DNA of 64,000 bases from Mesorhizobium loti (GCF_001510895.1 NZ_LPWA01000175.1:1-64000), one strand, 5' to 3'. Counted from the first letter of the stretch, positions 40,992 to 50,756 are shown. Notes: generated by a model from the letters alone, not told the origin. Program-made: numbers and translations.

Positions 40992-43343
40992 ATGGGTTTG
41001 GGGTTGCGCATGCCGGAATATTCCTCCTTCATCCGGTCGATCCGGATTCGCTATTTTTCGGGATTGCTTGTCTTCGCGCTGGCCTCGGCCGCCGTCTTGT
41101 TCGCGCTCAACCGCGTGAATTCATATCGCCACGAGGTCGATGCTCTCAGCGGCAATTTCGTCATCTTCTCCCGCGACCTGCGCAATGCCACCAATTTCGC
41201 CGAGACGACCGGAACGGCCTGGCGGGCCGAGACCCGCGACGCGCTGACCACAGCCGCGCGCGGCCATTCCGAACGGCTGAGGGGCGAGATCGAGAGACTG
41301 AACGCGCAGCTTGCGGCAATCAGGCCGAGCCTGTCGGCGAAAACCCTCAGCGCGCTCGAATCCGCTTCGGTGAACGGCGATCTCTTCTGGTCGGCGCGCG
41401 ACATGGTGCGCAACTTCAACGTGATGTCGGTGGCCCAGAAAGTCGACGAATGGAGCTACCGCGAGATCCGCAACCAGAACGACCTTTTCGCCCAGCCGAT
41501 GCTGGTGCGCGTGCGCACCGCGCTCGACGACGAGCGGCATCTCGCCGACGCCTCCAGCGACCGGTTGCTGCTGTGGGCGAGCGGCCTGCTGATCGCCGTG
41601 ATCGCCATCGCGGCGGTTCTGATCTTCCGGCCGATGGAGAATGCGATCCGCCGCGCCTTCGCCGAAACCGCCGCGTCGCTGTTCAAGGCGGAGGCGGCGG
41701 ACCGTGCCAAGTCGGAATTCCTCGCCAATATGAGCCATGAGATCCGCACGCCGATGAACGGCGTGCTAGGCATGGCCGAGTTGCTCGCCAAGACCGAGCT
41801 GACGCCGCGCCAAAAGACCTTCACCGACGTCATCGTCAAATCCGGCAACGCGCTGCTCACCATCATCAACGATATCCTCGACTTCTCGAAGATCAATGCC
41901 GGCCAGCTGACGCTCGACCCCGCTCCCTTCCGCCTCGCCGAAGCGGTCGAGGACGTGGCCACTCTGGTGTCGGCCCGCGTTGCCGAAAAGAACCTCGAGC
42001 TCATCGTGCGCGTCGATCCGCGCCTGCCGGGCTTCGTCATAGGCGACGCCGGGCGCTTCCGCCAGATCGTCACCAACCTGCTCGGCAACGCGGTGAAGTT
42101 CACCGAGAAGGGGCATGTGCTGATCGATGTCGGCGGCGATCTCGTCGACGGCGTGGTCCAGTTGAAGGTCCGCGTCGAGGACACCGGCATCGGCATCCCG
42201 GCCGAGAAGCTGCAAAGCGTGTTCGAGAAATTCGCCCAGGTCGACGGCTCGTCCACCCGTCGTCACGAAGGCACCGGCCTCGGCCTTGCCATCTCCGCCC
42301 GCCTCGTCGACCTGATGGGCGGCAAGATCGGCGTCGAAAGCGAGATCGGCCGCGGCTCGGTCTTCTGGTTCGCTGTGCCGCTGCCGGTGCACAAGCAAGA
42401 CACGCGCGACGAGGTCGTGCCGGTCGACGTCACGGGCGCGCGCGTGCTCGTCATCGACGACAACCCCGTCAACCGCGAGATCCTGCTGGAGCAGCTGAGA
42501 AGCTGGAGCTTCGACTGCGCCGCGGCCGAAAGCGGCGCCGTCGGCCTCGCCTTCCTCGACCGTGCCTGCCAGCTCGGCGCCTCGGTCGACTGCATCATCC
42601 TCGACTACCAGATGCCCGGCATGAACGGCGCCGATGTCGCGAGAGCCATTGCCGCCGACAACCGCCTTTCCTCCATTCCTGTCGTGCTGCTCACCTCGGT
42701 CGACCAGGTCGATTTCGGCAGGATGGTGATCGATTTCGGCATCGTCGCGCATCTCACCAAGCCGGCGCGTTCGGCGGTGCTGCTCGGCACCGTGATTTCC
42801 GCCATCCAGAAGGCGCGCATGCAGGGCGCCAAGGCGCATTTCGTGCGCGAGCCGGTCATGGCCCAGCCAGCACCTCCCGCCTTCACCGTCATCCGCGGCC
42901 CGGCGGTTCCGGTGCCCGCGGCGCCGGAATCGACCGCCGCGCCGAGCGGCCCGATCGATATCCTGATCGCCGAGGACAATGACGTGAACCAGCTGGTCTT
43001 CGGCCAGATCCTCAACGGGCTTGGCTTGAGTTATCGCATCGCCGGCAATGGCCGCACCGCGGTCGAGATGTACCGCTCGCTGCGGCCGCGGCTGGTGCTG
43101 ATGGACGTCTCCATGCCGGAACTGAACGGCTATGAGGCGACGCGCGCCATCCGGGCGATCGAAGAGCAGAACGGCAGCCATACGCCGATCATCGGCGTCA
43201 CCGCGCACGCGCTGAAGGGCGATCGCGAGAAATGCATCGAGGCCGGCATGGACGACTACCTGCCGAAGCCGGTCTCGCCCGACCGCCTCGGCGCCAAGAT
43301 CGGCACCTGGCTCAGCGAGACGGTGGCGGCGAAGACGGCTTGA
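40992..43343 (+). CDS. Hybrid sensor histidine kinase with two receiver domains
   Basis: This protein has about 783 residues. A TM near residues 16-35 and another at about 195-215 enclose a periplasmic sensor helix region. It then has HisKA with phospho-His about 249 (ANMSHEIRTPMNGVLGMAELL), HATPase (NLLGNAVKFTEKG, DTGIGIP, GTGLGLAIS), REC1 (VIDDNPVNREILLEQL, ILDYQMPGMNG) and REC2 (IAEDNDVNQLVFG, LMDVSMPELNG, LPKPVSP). There is no Hpt domain, so it probably passes phosphate to a separate Hpt or regulator. The start is uncertain: ATG 40992, GTG 40986 or ATG 41010. Confidence 0.9.
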   Translation: MGLGLRMPEYSSFIRSIRIRYFSGLLVFALASAAVLFALNRVNSYRHEVDALSGNFVIFSRDLRNATNFAETTGTAWRAETRDALTTAARGHSERLRGEIERLNAQLAAIRPSLSAKTLSALESASVNGDLFWSARDMVRNFNVMSVAQKVDEWSYREIRNQNDLFAQPMLVRVRTALDDERHLADASSDRLLLWASGLLIAVIAIAAVLIFRPMENAIRRAFAETAASLFKAEAADRAKSEFLANMSHEIRTPMNGVLGMAELLAKTELTPRQKTFTDVIVKSGNALLTIINDILDFSKINAGQLTLDPAPFRLAEAVEDVATLVSARVAEKNLELIVRVDPRLPGFVIGDAGRFRQIVTNLLGNAVKFTEKGHVLIDVGGDLVDGVVQLKVRVEDTGIGIPAEKLQSVFEKFAQVDGSSTRRHEGTGLGLAISARLVDLMGGKIGVESEIGRGSVFWFAVPLPVHKQDTRDEVVPVDVTGARVLVIDDNPVNREILLEQLRSWSFDCAAAESGAVGLAFLDRACQLGASVDCIILDYQMPGMNGADVARAIAADNRLSSIPVVLLTSVDQVDFGRMVIDFGIVAHLTKPARSAVLLGTVISAIQKARMQGAKAHFVREPVMAQPAPPAFTVIRGPAVPVPAAPESTAAPSGPIDILIAEDNDVNQLVFGQILNGLGLSYRIAGNGRTAVEMYRSLRPRLVLMDVSMPELNGYEATRAIRAIEEQNGSHTPIIGVTAHALKGDREKCIEAGMDDYLPKPVSPDRLGAKIGTWLSETVAAKTA

Positions 43344-43389
43344 GGCTGAGGGCCTGGTCGCGCCCGACGACCTGTCGCCGAGTTCCTTC

Positions 43390-43550
43390 GCGCCCCCCTC
43401 TGGCCTGCCGGCCATCTCCCCCACGGGTGGGGAGATTGGCTGTCGCGATAGCTTTCACCAATCGCCAACGTTGCAGGAAGAGCGCCGCCGGCGAAACTGC
43501 CGATCTCCCCCCTTGTGGGGGAGATGTCCGGCAGGACAGAGGGGGGCGCT
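43390..43550. repeat. Large inverted intergenic repeat (RIME-like)
   Basis: The outer arms GCGCCCCCCTCTGGCC / GGACAGAGGGGGGCGC and CCATCTCCCCCAC / GTGGGGGAGATG form a cruciform of about 160 bp. It lies between the hybrid kinase and the lytic transglycosylase, both ending here. Confidence 0.7.
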
Positions 43551-43587
43551 GTCCCTCCAGCGTCTCCGAATTTCTTTGCGGTGCCCA

Positions 43588-44442
43588 TCACCGGTTCCGC
43601 ATCACCACGCACGCCCCGCCCACGCTCTGCAGCTTGTCGCAGATACCGTTGGCCTCGGCCCGCGAGTCGGCGCCGATCCTGACCGCGTAGATGCCGCGCC
43701 GGCCGATCGGCGTGCGCACGCGGCTCACCACCGGATCATGGCTGGCCAGAAGAGCCGGGAACCGCCCGCGGACTCTCAGCCACTGGCCGATCGCGGCGGA
43801 ACGGCGGAAATTGCCGGCCACCTGCACGCCCCACGGCTTTATGTTGATCGAGGCCATGGCGACGGTCTGCGACATGATCACCGGCAGCCGGCGACAGGAA
43901 ACCGCGAAACTGGTCTTCGGATCGAGCGGCTGGACAGCGCCCGCGTAAGCAGTGTCTGAGAACTTGTCGACTGGCTCGCCCATGACATCGAAGACATAGC
44001 TCTCGGTCTCCATCGGCAGGAAGCCGCCGGAGGAGAGCCAGCGCGACACCCGGTTCTCGCCGGCATTGTAGGCGGCCGCAGCGAGGCCGAGATTGCCGTA
44101 GCCCGCCTTCATCTCGGCAAGATATTTCGCTGAAGCCGGGATGGCCTGCTCGATGTCGAAGGGATCGGCAAGCCCGCGCAGCTTGGCCGTGCCTGGCATG
44201 AACTGCGCGATGCCTTCGGCGCCGACCGGGCTGACCGCATTGGGGTCAAAGCGGCTCTCCTTCCAGATCAGCCTGGCGAAGAAATCCTTGGGCAGCCTGT
44301 TTTGCTCGGCCTGGGTCTCGATCAAGTCGCAGACGCGACCGATCCGCCGTTTGGCGGCCGACTGCGGCGGATCGGCCTGCGCCTGATCGGCTGTGATCAG
44401 CGCGCAAATCAGGATCAGTGCCGCACGCAGCAAAAGCGGCAT
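43588..44442 (-). CDS. Lytic transglycosylase with C-terminal SPOR-like domain
   Basis: This 284-residue protein has a signal peptide (LLLRAALILICALITADQAQA). The SLT domain has catalytic Glu in ARLIWKESRFDPNAVSPVGAEGIAQFMPGTA, then AAAAYNAGENRVSRWL. The C-terminal region (GVQVAGNFRRSAAIGQWLRV through YAVRIGADSRAEANGICDKL) resembles a SPOR domain that binds denuded glycan. It acts in the periplasm on peptidoglycan. It starts 4 bp after ispG ends; the two appear fused only because of the ispG frame break. Confidence 0.92.
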   Translation of the reverse strand: MPLLLRAALILICALITADQAQADPPQSAAKRRIGRVCDLIETQAEQNRLPKDFFARLIWKESRFDPNAVSPVGAEGIAQFMPGTAKLRGLADPFDIEQAIPASAKYLAEMKAGYGNLGLAAAAYNAGENRVSRWLSSGGFLPMETESYVFDVMGEPVDKFSDTAYAGAVQPLDPKTSFAVSCRRLPVIMSQTVAMASINIKPWGVQVAGNFRRSAAIGQWLRVRGRFPALLASHDPVVSRVRTPIGRRGIYAVRIGADSRAEANGICDKLQSVGGACVVMRNR

Positions 44443-44446
44443 CGGC

Positions 44447-45696
44447 TTACTCGGCCGCGGCTTTGCCGTGTCCGTATCGCTGCTCGATATAGTCGGCGAC
44501 CATCTTTTCAAAGTCCTGCGCGATCGAGGGGCCGCGCAGCGTCGCCGCCTTCTTGCCGTCGATGAAGACCGCGCCGTCGGCGTCTCGCCGGTTCCGGGCA
44601 GCGATATGCCGATATCGGCATGCTTGGATTCGCCGGGGCCGTTGACGATGCAGCCCATCACCGCGACCTTAAGGTTCTCGACGCCGGGGTATTTCTCGCG
44701 CCACACCGGCATGTTCTTGCGGATGTCGGCCTGGATGCTTTGGGCCAGTTCCTGGAACACGGTGGAGGTGGTGCGGCCGCAGCCCGGGCAAGCCGCGACG
44801 ATCGGCACGAACTGGCGGAACCCCATGGTCTGCAAGAGTTCCTGCGAGACCTGCACCTCGCGGGTGCGGTCGCCGTTCGGCTCGGGCGTCAGCGAGATGC
44901 GGATGGTGTCGCCGATGCCCTGCTGCAGGAGGATGCCCATCGCGGCTGAAGAAGCGACGATGCCTTTCGTGCCCATCCCGGCTTCGGTCAGCCCAAGATG
45001 CAGCGCATGGTCGGAGCGGGTGGCAAGCTCGGTATAGACCGCGATCAGGTCCTGCACGCCGCTCACCTTGGCCGACAGGATGATCTTGTCGCGGCCGAGG
45101 CCGATCTCCTCCGCCATCTCGGCCGACAGGATCGCCGACTGCACGATCGCCTCGCGGGTGACTTCCTGCGCGGTGAGCGGCGAGCCCTGGGCCTGGTTCT
45201 CATCCATCAGCCGGGTCAGAAGCTCCTGGTCGAGCGAGCCCCAGTTGACGCCGATGCGCACCGGTTTGTCGTATCTGATCGCCATCTCGACGATCGCGGC
45301 GAACTGGCGGTCCTTCTTCTCCTTGAAGCCGACATTGCCGGGATTGATGCGGTATTTCGCCAGCGCCTCGGCGCAGGCCGGGTGATCGGCGAGCAGCTTG
45401 TGGCCGATATAGTGGAAATCGCCGACCAGCGGCACGTTGACGCCGAGTCTCAACAGCCTTTCCTGGATGCGCGGCACGGCGGCAGCGCTCTCGTCGCGAT
45501 CGACGGTGATGCGCACGATCTCCGAGCCGGCGCGATGGAGCGCCGCGACCTGGGCGACGGTCTGGTCGATATCGGCGGTGTCCGTGTTGGTCATCGACTG
45601 CACGACGACCGGCGCGCCGCCGCCGACCATCACGCCGCCGACGTCGACGCCGACCGATGCCCGGCGCGGGAAAGGAGAAGAAAAATATCCGGTCAT
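44447..45696 (-). CDS. ispG: 4-hydroxy-3-methylbut-2-enyl diphosphate synthase, frameshifted near its end
   Basis: The restored length is about 416 residues. RASVGVDVGGVMVGGGAPVVVQSMTNTDTADID at the N-terminus, GVNWGSLDQEL, and [4Fe-4S] cysteines in AACPGCGRTT and GCIVNGPGESKHADIG identify IspG of the MEP isoprenoid pathway. The frame breaks near 44570 (GGCGCGGTC for GGCGCCGGTC). One added C yields VFIDGKKAATLRGPSIAQD to TAA at 44447. Because the gene is essential, sequence error is the likely cause. Confidence 0.94.
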
Positions 45697-45967
45697 GCCG
45701 GCCGCCTCTTGCTAGGAGCAGGAAGAGCTCAAGGGTCCGGGGCATGAGGTGGAGGAGCAAAGAAGGCTTGTCAATGGCAATGGGCGGGCGATCGGGCAAA
45801 TCGGTTGCCGGCGCCACAAGACCCTAGCCCGGCTTCAAAGGCGTCCAAATTACGCCGTCGCTGCCGAAACTGGCCAAAATCCAGGTAAAAACCTAAGCGC
45901 CGGTGGCATAACAGCCACCGGGAGGGTGATTGCGCCGCAATGGCGCGTGATGTTGCCTAGAGGAGCT

Positions 45968-46147
45968 TCAGTGTGCCGTCGGTTTCGCCTTCAGCTTTTC
46001 AATCTCGTCCTTGATTGCCAACTTGCGCCGCTTGAGATTGGCGATCTCGAGGTCGTCCACCGAAGGATGGGTCATCGCATCGGTGAGTTCGCGCTCGATG
46101 TCGCCGTGCTTCCGCTGCAGCTCATCAAGATGGGATGCAAGAGACAT
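45968..46147 (-). CDS. DUF465 (YdcH-like) protein
   Basis: This 59-residue protein has two short helices: MSLASHLDELQRKHGDIERELTDAM and VDDLEIANLKRRKLAIKDEIEKLK, the DUF465 pattern. GGGAG precedes ATG 46147. It is divergent from a second DUF465 gene (46383). A hairpin CGGTGGC/GCCACCG at 45902-45923 may terminate it. The 45697-45967 gap otherwise holds nothing seen. Confidence 0.85.
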   Translation of the reverse strand: MSLASHLDELQRKHGDIERELTDAMTHPSVDDLEIANLKRRKLAIKDEIEKLKAKPTAH

Positions 46148-46382
46148 GATTGGTTCTCCCTTTCATGGTTTCCTCGATTGCAGCCGTCGCAGCCACTTCC
46201 ACCGCAGGTCGCTACTGTGACGACACAATGACAGTCTGCCACCAACCAATCTCGATGTCGAATGCCGCGTGGTAGCATTCCACGACAATGTGAAATGTGA
46301 TATCAGCGGCGCGCCGGTCACAAACCCCACCGGCCCCGCCCAAAGGCCCATCCCTGGGCGACGCATACGCAGACGGTAGATA

Positions 46383-46585
46383 ATGTCCGAACAGGAACAG
46401 GCTGAGATACGCTAGAATACTCCCGGCTCAAACAGGAACACGCCGATTTCGACGCCGCCATCAACGCGATGATCGCCACGGGTTGCGACCCGTTGCAGAT
46501 CCAGCGCATGAAGAAGAAGAAGCTTCTGCTGAAGGACCGGCTGATGGCGCTCGAAGATCGCATCATCCCCGATATCATCGCCTAA
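46383..46585 (+). CDS. DUF465 protein (second), frameshifted in this sequence
   Basis: MSEQEQAEIR stops at TAG. One missing C near 46412 (CGCTAG for CGCCTAG) restores LEYSRLKQEHADFDAAINAMI, GCDPLQIQRMKKKKLLLKDRL and IIPDIIA, 67 residues in all, the standard DUF465 design. The gap 46148-46382 contains only leader DNA. Confidence 0.8.
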
Positions 46586-46667
46586 TGCATGTCGCCCAAA
46601 AGCGCGCAGCGGTTTTGGGAGAACGACATGCAACAAAACAAAGACTTAAAGCGCGACGCGCTTTAAG
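46585..46667. repeat. Family A palindromic repeat, copy 4 (shortened second hairpin)
   Basis: GCATGTCGCCCAAAAG and GAACGACATGC, then TTAAAGCGCG-A-CGCGCTTTAA, a near-perfect palindrome where other copies have a loop. It starts at the last base of the DUF465 stop and ends near the IclR gene end. Confidence 0.75.
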
Positions 46668-46688
46668 CGAAGCTTTTCGCTCGACGTC

Positions 46689-47489
46689 CTACGAGATCGA
46701 AAGCCGCGCCGCGCGTTCGCGCAGCAGCGCGACCAGTTCGCCTGTCCGCTCTTCCGACGTGTCGATCGGAACCACCAGGCACATCGTCGCCTCGACCTTG
46801 CCGGGCGCCGAGAAGATCGGCGCCGCCAGGCATTTGGTGTAGGCGTCGACGAGGCCCGACGTCACGCAATAGCCGGTGACGCGGGCTTTTGCGATGTCGT
46901 CGATGAAGTCGTCGAGCTCGATCTTGCGGCCGTCCGGCAGCACGAGATCGTCCTGCGAGATCATGGCTTCGATGCGGCTCCGTTCCAGGCCGGCAAGCAG
47001 CAGCCTTCCAGACGCTGTCCAGGGAAGCGGTATCTGCAGGCCGGTGGCCGAGCTGATGCGGAACGGCCTGGTGCCCGGGCTTGAATGGACGATGGTGTAG
47101 CGGTCGCTCTGCAGCATGCACAGTTCCGAGGTCTCGCCTGTCTCGCGCGACAGCGTGTCGACCTCCTGGCGCCCGCGCCGCAACAGGTCGTTGCCGCGCA
47201 TATAGGCCATTCCGTAGAGATAGAGCTTCTTGCCGAAATAGACGCGATTGCCGTCGCCCTCCATCTCCAGCAGCCCGGCATCGACCAGTTCGCGCACCAG
47301 CGTATAGGTCGTCGAGCGCGGCGCGTTGAGCCCCTTGGCCAACTCGCCGATGCCGATAGCCCGCTGCGTGGCGTGCAGGAATTCCAGAATGTGAAGAACG
47401 CGGTTGAGGCCCTTTTCGCGCGAGTTCGCGGGCTTCGCTTCTTCCGTGCCAATAGCTGGCCACTCGCTCAGCGTTTCGCCGTCTTGCAT
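46689..47489 (-). CDS. IclR-family transcriptional regulator
   Basis: This 266-residue protein has a winged HTH (LNRVLHILEFLHATQRAIGIGELAKGLNAPRSTTYTLVRELVDAGLLEME) and an IclR effector domain (ETSELCMLQSDRYTIVHSSPGTRPFRISSATGLQIPLPWTASGRLLL). It is divergent from the ABC-importer/RidA/SelA-like operon it very likely controls; an inverted repeat lies between them. Confidence 0.93.
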   Translation of the reverse strand: MQDGETLSEWPAIGTEEAKPANSREKGLNRVLHILEFLHATQRAIGIGELAKGLNAPRSTTYTLVRELVDAGLLEMEGDGNRVYFGKKLYLYGMAYMRGNDLLRRGRQEVDTLSRETGETSELCMLQSDRYTIVHSSPGTRPFRISSATGLQIPLPWTASGRLLLAGLERSRIEAMISQDDLVLPDGRKIELDDFIDDIAKARVTGYCVTSGLVDAYTKCLAAPIFSAPGKVEATMCLVVPIDTSEERTGELVALLRERAARLSIS

Positions 47490-47512
47490 TGTCGATTCCT
47501 AATGCTAGTATC

Positions 47513-47551
47513 TGTCTTGTACAGGATACATGCGTCCCTTGTAAGAGACAA
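47513..47551. promoter_or_regulatory. Inverted repeat, likely IclR operator
   Basis: TGTCTTGTACAGG (47513-47525) faces CCTTGTAAGAGACA (about 47537-47550), imperfectly inverted, in the AT-richer divergent region between IclR and the transporter operon. Confidence 0.5.
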
Positions 47552-47613
47552 TACCGATCGTCGGCGCATGTATCGCTGCTTCATTGGGGAACACACCATC
47601 AAAGGAGGTCGCC

Positions 47614-48486
47614 GTGAACGACACATCCGGCAGACGTGATTTTCTGAAATTGGGAATGGCGGGATTGGCCACCGCCGGCGCGCTCAGCGCGGCCAGCGCC
47701 GAGAAGGCCGCCGCGCAGGCCGCATCCGACAGCGTGCTGCGCACCGCGCTCGATCGCGGCAAGCTGATCGTCGGCACCGGCAGCACCAATGCGCCCTGGC
47801 ATTTCGAGAACGATGCCGGCGAGCTGGTCGGCATGGACATCACCATGGGCCGCATCCTCGCCAAGGGCCTCTTCGACGATCCGACCAAGGTCGAGTTCGT
47901 CATGCAGGATCCGGCGCAGCGCATCCCGAACGTGACCACCAACAAGGTCGACATCACCATCCAGTTCATGACCATGAGCGCGCAGCGCTCGCAGCTCATC
48001 AACTTCTCCAGGCCCTACTATGTCGAAGGCGTCGCGCTGCTGACGCTGCCTTCCTCCGAGAACAAGACCTTTGACAAGCTGCTTGCTGGCGGTTCCGCCA
48101 CCCGCGTCTCGATCCTGCAGAATGTCGATGCCGAAACCTCGGTGCACTACGCCTTGCCGCAGGCGCAGGTGATGCAGATCGACACCCAGGCCAACGTCCT
48201 GCAGGCGTTGGAATCCAAGCGCGTCGACGCCGCCGCCGTCGATCTCTCCACCGTGCGCTGGCTGGCCTCGCGCAATCCGGACAAATATTTCGACGCCGGC
48301 AAGAGCTGGTACTCGATGCTTTACGGCGCGGCGCTGCGGCAAGGCGATCTCGACTGGCAAACCTTCGTCGACCAGACCTTCACCATCGCCATGTTCGGCC
48401 ACGAGACGGCGCTCTACGATGCCGCCTTCAAGGAATATTTCGGCCAGGAGCCGCCGCCGCGCCACCCGGGCTTCCCGGTCATCTGA
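47614..48486 (+). CDS. Amino-acid-type ABC transporter substrate-binding protein with Tat signal
   Basis: This 290-residue protein starts at GTG 47614 after AAAGGAGGTCGCC, an optimal ribosome site. The signal contains the twin-arginine motif GRRDFLKLG and a hydrophobic stretch to AEKAAAQA, so export through Tat as a folded protein is predicted, unusual for this family. SBP_bac_3 features are LIVGTGSTNAPWHFENDAGELVGMDI, RILAKGL, and VDAAAVDLSTVRWLA. The ligand is unknown. It is the first gene of the operon. Confidence 0.9.
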   Translation: MNDTSGRRDFLKLGMAGLATAGALSAASAEKAAAQAASDSVLRTALDRGKLIVGTGSTNAPWHFENDAGELVGMDITMGRILAKGLFDDPTKVEFVMQDPAQRIPNVTTNKVDITIQFMTMSAQRSQLINFSRPYYVEGVALLTLPSSENKTFDKLLAGGSATRVSILQNVDAETSVHYALPQAQVMQIDTQANVLQALESKRVDAAAVDLSTVRWLASRNPDKYFDAGKSWYSMLYGAALRQGDLDWQTFVDQTFTIAMFGHETALYDAAFKEYFGQEPPPRHPGFPVI

Positions 48487-48603
48487 CAAAGCCCTCTGGA
48501 CATGGCCGGCGGAAGGCAACGGCCTTCCGCCTGTTTCTCCTCGACACGGGCTTGGCGAGTGGCGGATCCTGGATCCGTCACTGCGGGCCATTGAGACGGA
48601 CGC

Positions 48604-49269
48604 ATGGGCTATACGCTCAACTTCAACCTGATCTGGCGGCATTTCGACAAGCTTTCGGGCGGCCTGCTGCTCAGCCTCGAGCTTGCCTTGATCTCGGTCG
48701 CCATCGGCATCGTCATCGGCCTGGTGCTGGCCGTCTGGTACGTCTCGGCCGGACGCGTCGTGCGCGGCATCATCGCGGCTTACGTCGAGTTTATCCGCAA
48801 CGTGCCGCTGATCCTGCTGGTCTATCTGGTCTTCTACGGCCTGCCGACCGTCGTCGACGTCGCCTACAGCGCGCAGACCTCCTTCGTGGCGACGCTTGCG
48901 CTCTACAGCGGTGCCTATCTGGTCGAGGTGTTCCGCTCCGGCCTGGAAGCCGTGCCACGCGGCCAGATCGATGCCGGCAAGGCGATTGGGCTGACGCCCT
49001 GGCAGCGGCTGCTTCACGTACGCCTGCCGACGATGATGCGCATCACGCTGCCGGCGCTCTCCAACACCTTCATCTCGCTGTTCAAGGACACCTCGGTCGC
49101 GTCCGTCATCTCGGTGCCCGAGCTGACCTATGGCGCGCAATGGATCAACTTCAACACCTTCCGCATCGTCGAGGTCTATCTCGTGGTGACGGCGATGTAT
49201 CTGGTGACGGGTTACGCCCTTCTCTTCGCGCTGCGGCTGGTCGAACGCTGGTACAGGACGGCGCGCTGA
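48604..49269 (+). CDS. Amino-acid ABC transporter permease, subunit 1
   Basis: This 221-residue protein has five TM helices, with the ABC-contact EAA-like loop VPRGQIDAGKAIGLTPWQRL and the conserved FRSGLEAV and SNTFISLFKDTSVASVISVPEL. It belongs to the HisM/HisQ family of polar amino-acid transporters. It lies 117 bp after the binding-protein gene; its stop overlaps the next start by one base. Confidence 0.92.
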   Translation: MGYTLNFNLIWRHFDKLSGGLLLSLELALISVAIGIVIGLVLAVWYVSAGRVVRGIIAAYVEFIRNVPLILLVYLVFYGLPTVVDVAYSAQTSFVATLALYSGAYLVEVFRSGLEAVPRGQIDAGKAIGLTPWQRLLHVRLPTMMRITLPALSNTFISLFKDTSVASVISVPELTYGAQWINFNTFRIVEVYLVVTAMYLVTGYALLFALRLVERWYRTAR

Positions 49270-49919
49270 TGCTCAGCCAGATCGCCTATGCCCTGCCGTT
49301 CCTTGCCGAGGGCTTTGCACTGACGCTCTGGGTGTCTTTGCTGGTCGTGGTGCTGTCATTGATTGCCGGTGTCATCCTCGGCGTCGGCCTCGTCTACGGC
49401 CCGGCGCCGCTGCGCTGGGCGGTGCGCATCTTCAGCGACACCATCCGCGGCATCCCGATCCTGGTGCTGATCTTCTTCGTCTATTACGGCCTGCCGGCCG
49501 TCGGCGTGCACCTGCAGTCCTTCTGGGCCGCCGTGCTGGCGCTGACCTTGTTCAAGACCGCCCAGGTCGTCGAATATCTGCGCGGCGCGGTCGCCTCGAT
49601 CCCGAAGGGCCAGTCGGAAGCGGCGATGGCGATCGGCCTGACCTTCCGCCAGCGACTGGCCTATGTCATCTTCCCGCAGGCTTTCCGCCGCTTCCTGCCA
49701 CCCTGGATCAACGGCGTCACCGACGCGGTGAAGGGCAGCGCGCTGGTCTCGCTGCTCGGCATCACCGATCTGATGCAGGCCATCAACCAGGTCATCGGCC
49801 GCACCTACGAAGCGATGCCGCTCTACATCCTCGGCGCCCTGATCTATTTCGCCGTCAACTACGCGCTTTCATACGCCAGCCGCCGACTGGAACAGCGCTT
49901 TGCCTTCATCCGGGACTAA
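49269..49919 (+). CDS. Amino-acid ABC transporter permease, subunit 2
   Basis: This 216-residue protein begins at ATG 49269 overlapping the TGA of subunit 1 (TGATG). TM helices start LPFLAEGFALTLWVSLLVVVL. The EAA loop is SIPKGQSEAAMAIGLTFRQRL, and VTDAVKGSALVSLLGITDLM is the usual region before the last helix. It forms a heterodimer with subunit 1 in the inner membrane. Confidence 0.92.
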   Translation: MLSQIAYALPFLAEGFALTLWVSLLVVVLSLIAGVILGVGLVYGPAPLRWAVRIFSDTIRGIPILVLIFFVYYGLPAVGVHLQSFWAAVLALTLFKTAQVVEYLRGAVASIPKGQSEAAMAIGLTFRQRLAYVIFPQAFRRFLPPWINGVTDAVKGSALVSLLGITDLMQAINQVIGRTYEAMPLYILGALIYFAVNYALSYASRRLEQRFAFIRD

Positions 49920-49923
49920 GTCG

Positions 49924-50718
49924 ATGGCCAACAGTTCGAACAACAGTGTAGCGCTTCTCGACATTGCCGAGGTCTCGAAATCCTTTGGCTCGGTCGAGGT
50001 GCTGCGCTCGGTCAGCCTCAAGGTGGCGAAGGGCGAGGTTGTCACCGTCATCGGCCCGTCGGGCAGCGGCAAGACCACGCTGCTGCGCTGCGTCAACTTC
50101 CTCGAAAGCTATGACAGCGGTTCCATCCGCATCGACGGCAAGGAGGTCGGCTTCCGCGACGGCGGCGCGCGCCAGCGGCGCAGCGAGCGCGACCTTGCCG
50201 GCATGCGCGCCGAGACCGGCATGGTGTTCCAGGGCTTCAATCTGTTCCCGCATCTGACGGCCGCCGGCAACATCATGCTCGGCCTCACCAAGGTGCGCGG
50301 CAAGAGCAATACCGAAGCGCGCTCGATCGCCGAGCACTGGCTCGGCCGCGTCGGCCTCGCCCACAAGGCCGACAGCCTGCCCGCGGAACTTTCCGGCGGC
50401 CAGCAGCAGCGCGTCGGCATTGCCCGTGCCGTTGCCATGGAGCCCAAGATCCTGCTGCTCGACGAGATCACCTCGGCGCTCGATCCGGAGCTCGTCGGCG
50501 AGGTGCTGGCCGTCGTGCGCAGCCTCGCCGAGGACGGCATGACCATGGTTATGGTGACGCATGAGATGGCCTTCGCCCGCGACGCGTCCAGCCGCATCGT
50601 CTTCATGGCCGATGGCGGCGTCAGCGCCGTCGGCCCGCCGAAGGAGGTTCTCGCCGCGGAGACGACAAACGAGCGCCTCCGCACGTTTTTGGCGCGCTTC
50701 CGCGCCTCGCATTTCTGA
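49924..50718 (+). CDS. Amino-acid ABC transporter ATP-binding protein
   Basis: This 264-residue protein has Walker A GPSGSGKTTL, Q-loop VFQGFNLFPHLT, signature LSGGQQQR, Walker B ILLLDEITSALDP and H-loop VMVTHEM. ATG 49924 is 4 bp after the permease stop. It powers the importer and completes the SBP-permease-permease-ATPase set. Confidence 0.94.
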   Translation: MANSSNNSVALLDIAEVSKSFGSVEVLRSVSLKVAKGEVVTVIGPSGSGKTTLLRCVNFLESYDSGSIRIDGKEVGFRDGGARQRRSERDLAGMRAETGMVFQGFNLFPHLTAAGNIMLGLTKVRGKSNTEARSIAEHWLGRVGLAHKADSLPAELSGGQQQRVGIARAVAMEPKILLLDEITSALDPELVGEVLAVVRSLAEDGMTMVMVTHEMAFARDASSRIVFMADGGVSAVGPPKEVLAAETTNERLRTFLARFRASHF

Positions 50719-50756
50719 CATCGGATGGCATAAAACCATCCAAGGAGCATTCTTCC

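Noticed and set aside
41766..43424. Long minus-strand frame opposite the hybrid kinase
   Set aside because: Antisense shadow; no domain and no ribosome site.
43588..45696. A single 702-residue fusion of IspG and a lytic transglycosylase
   Set aside because: It arises from one missing base near 44570. Restoring it gives two complete separate proteins with a stop at 44447 and a start at 44442.
47599..49140. Long minus-strand frame opposite the binding-protein and permease genes
   Set aside because: Antisense shadow spanning two real genes.
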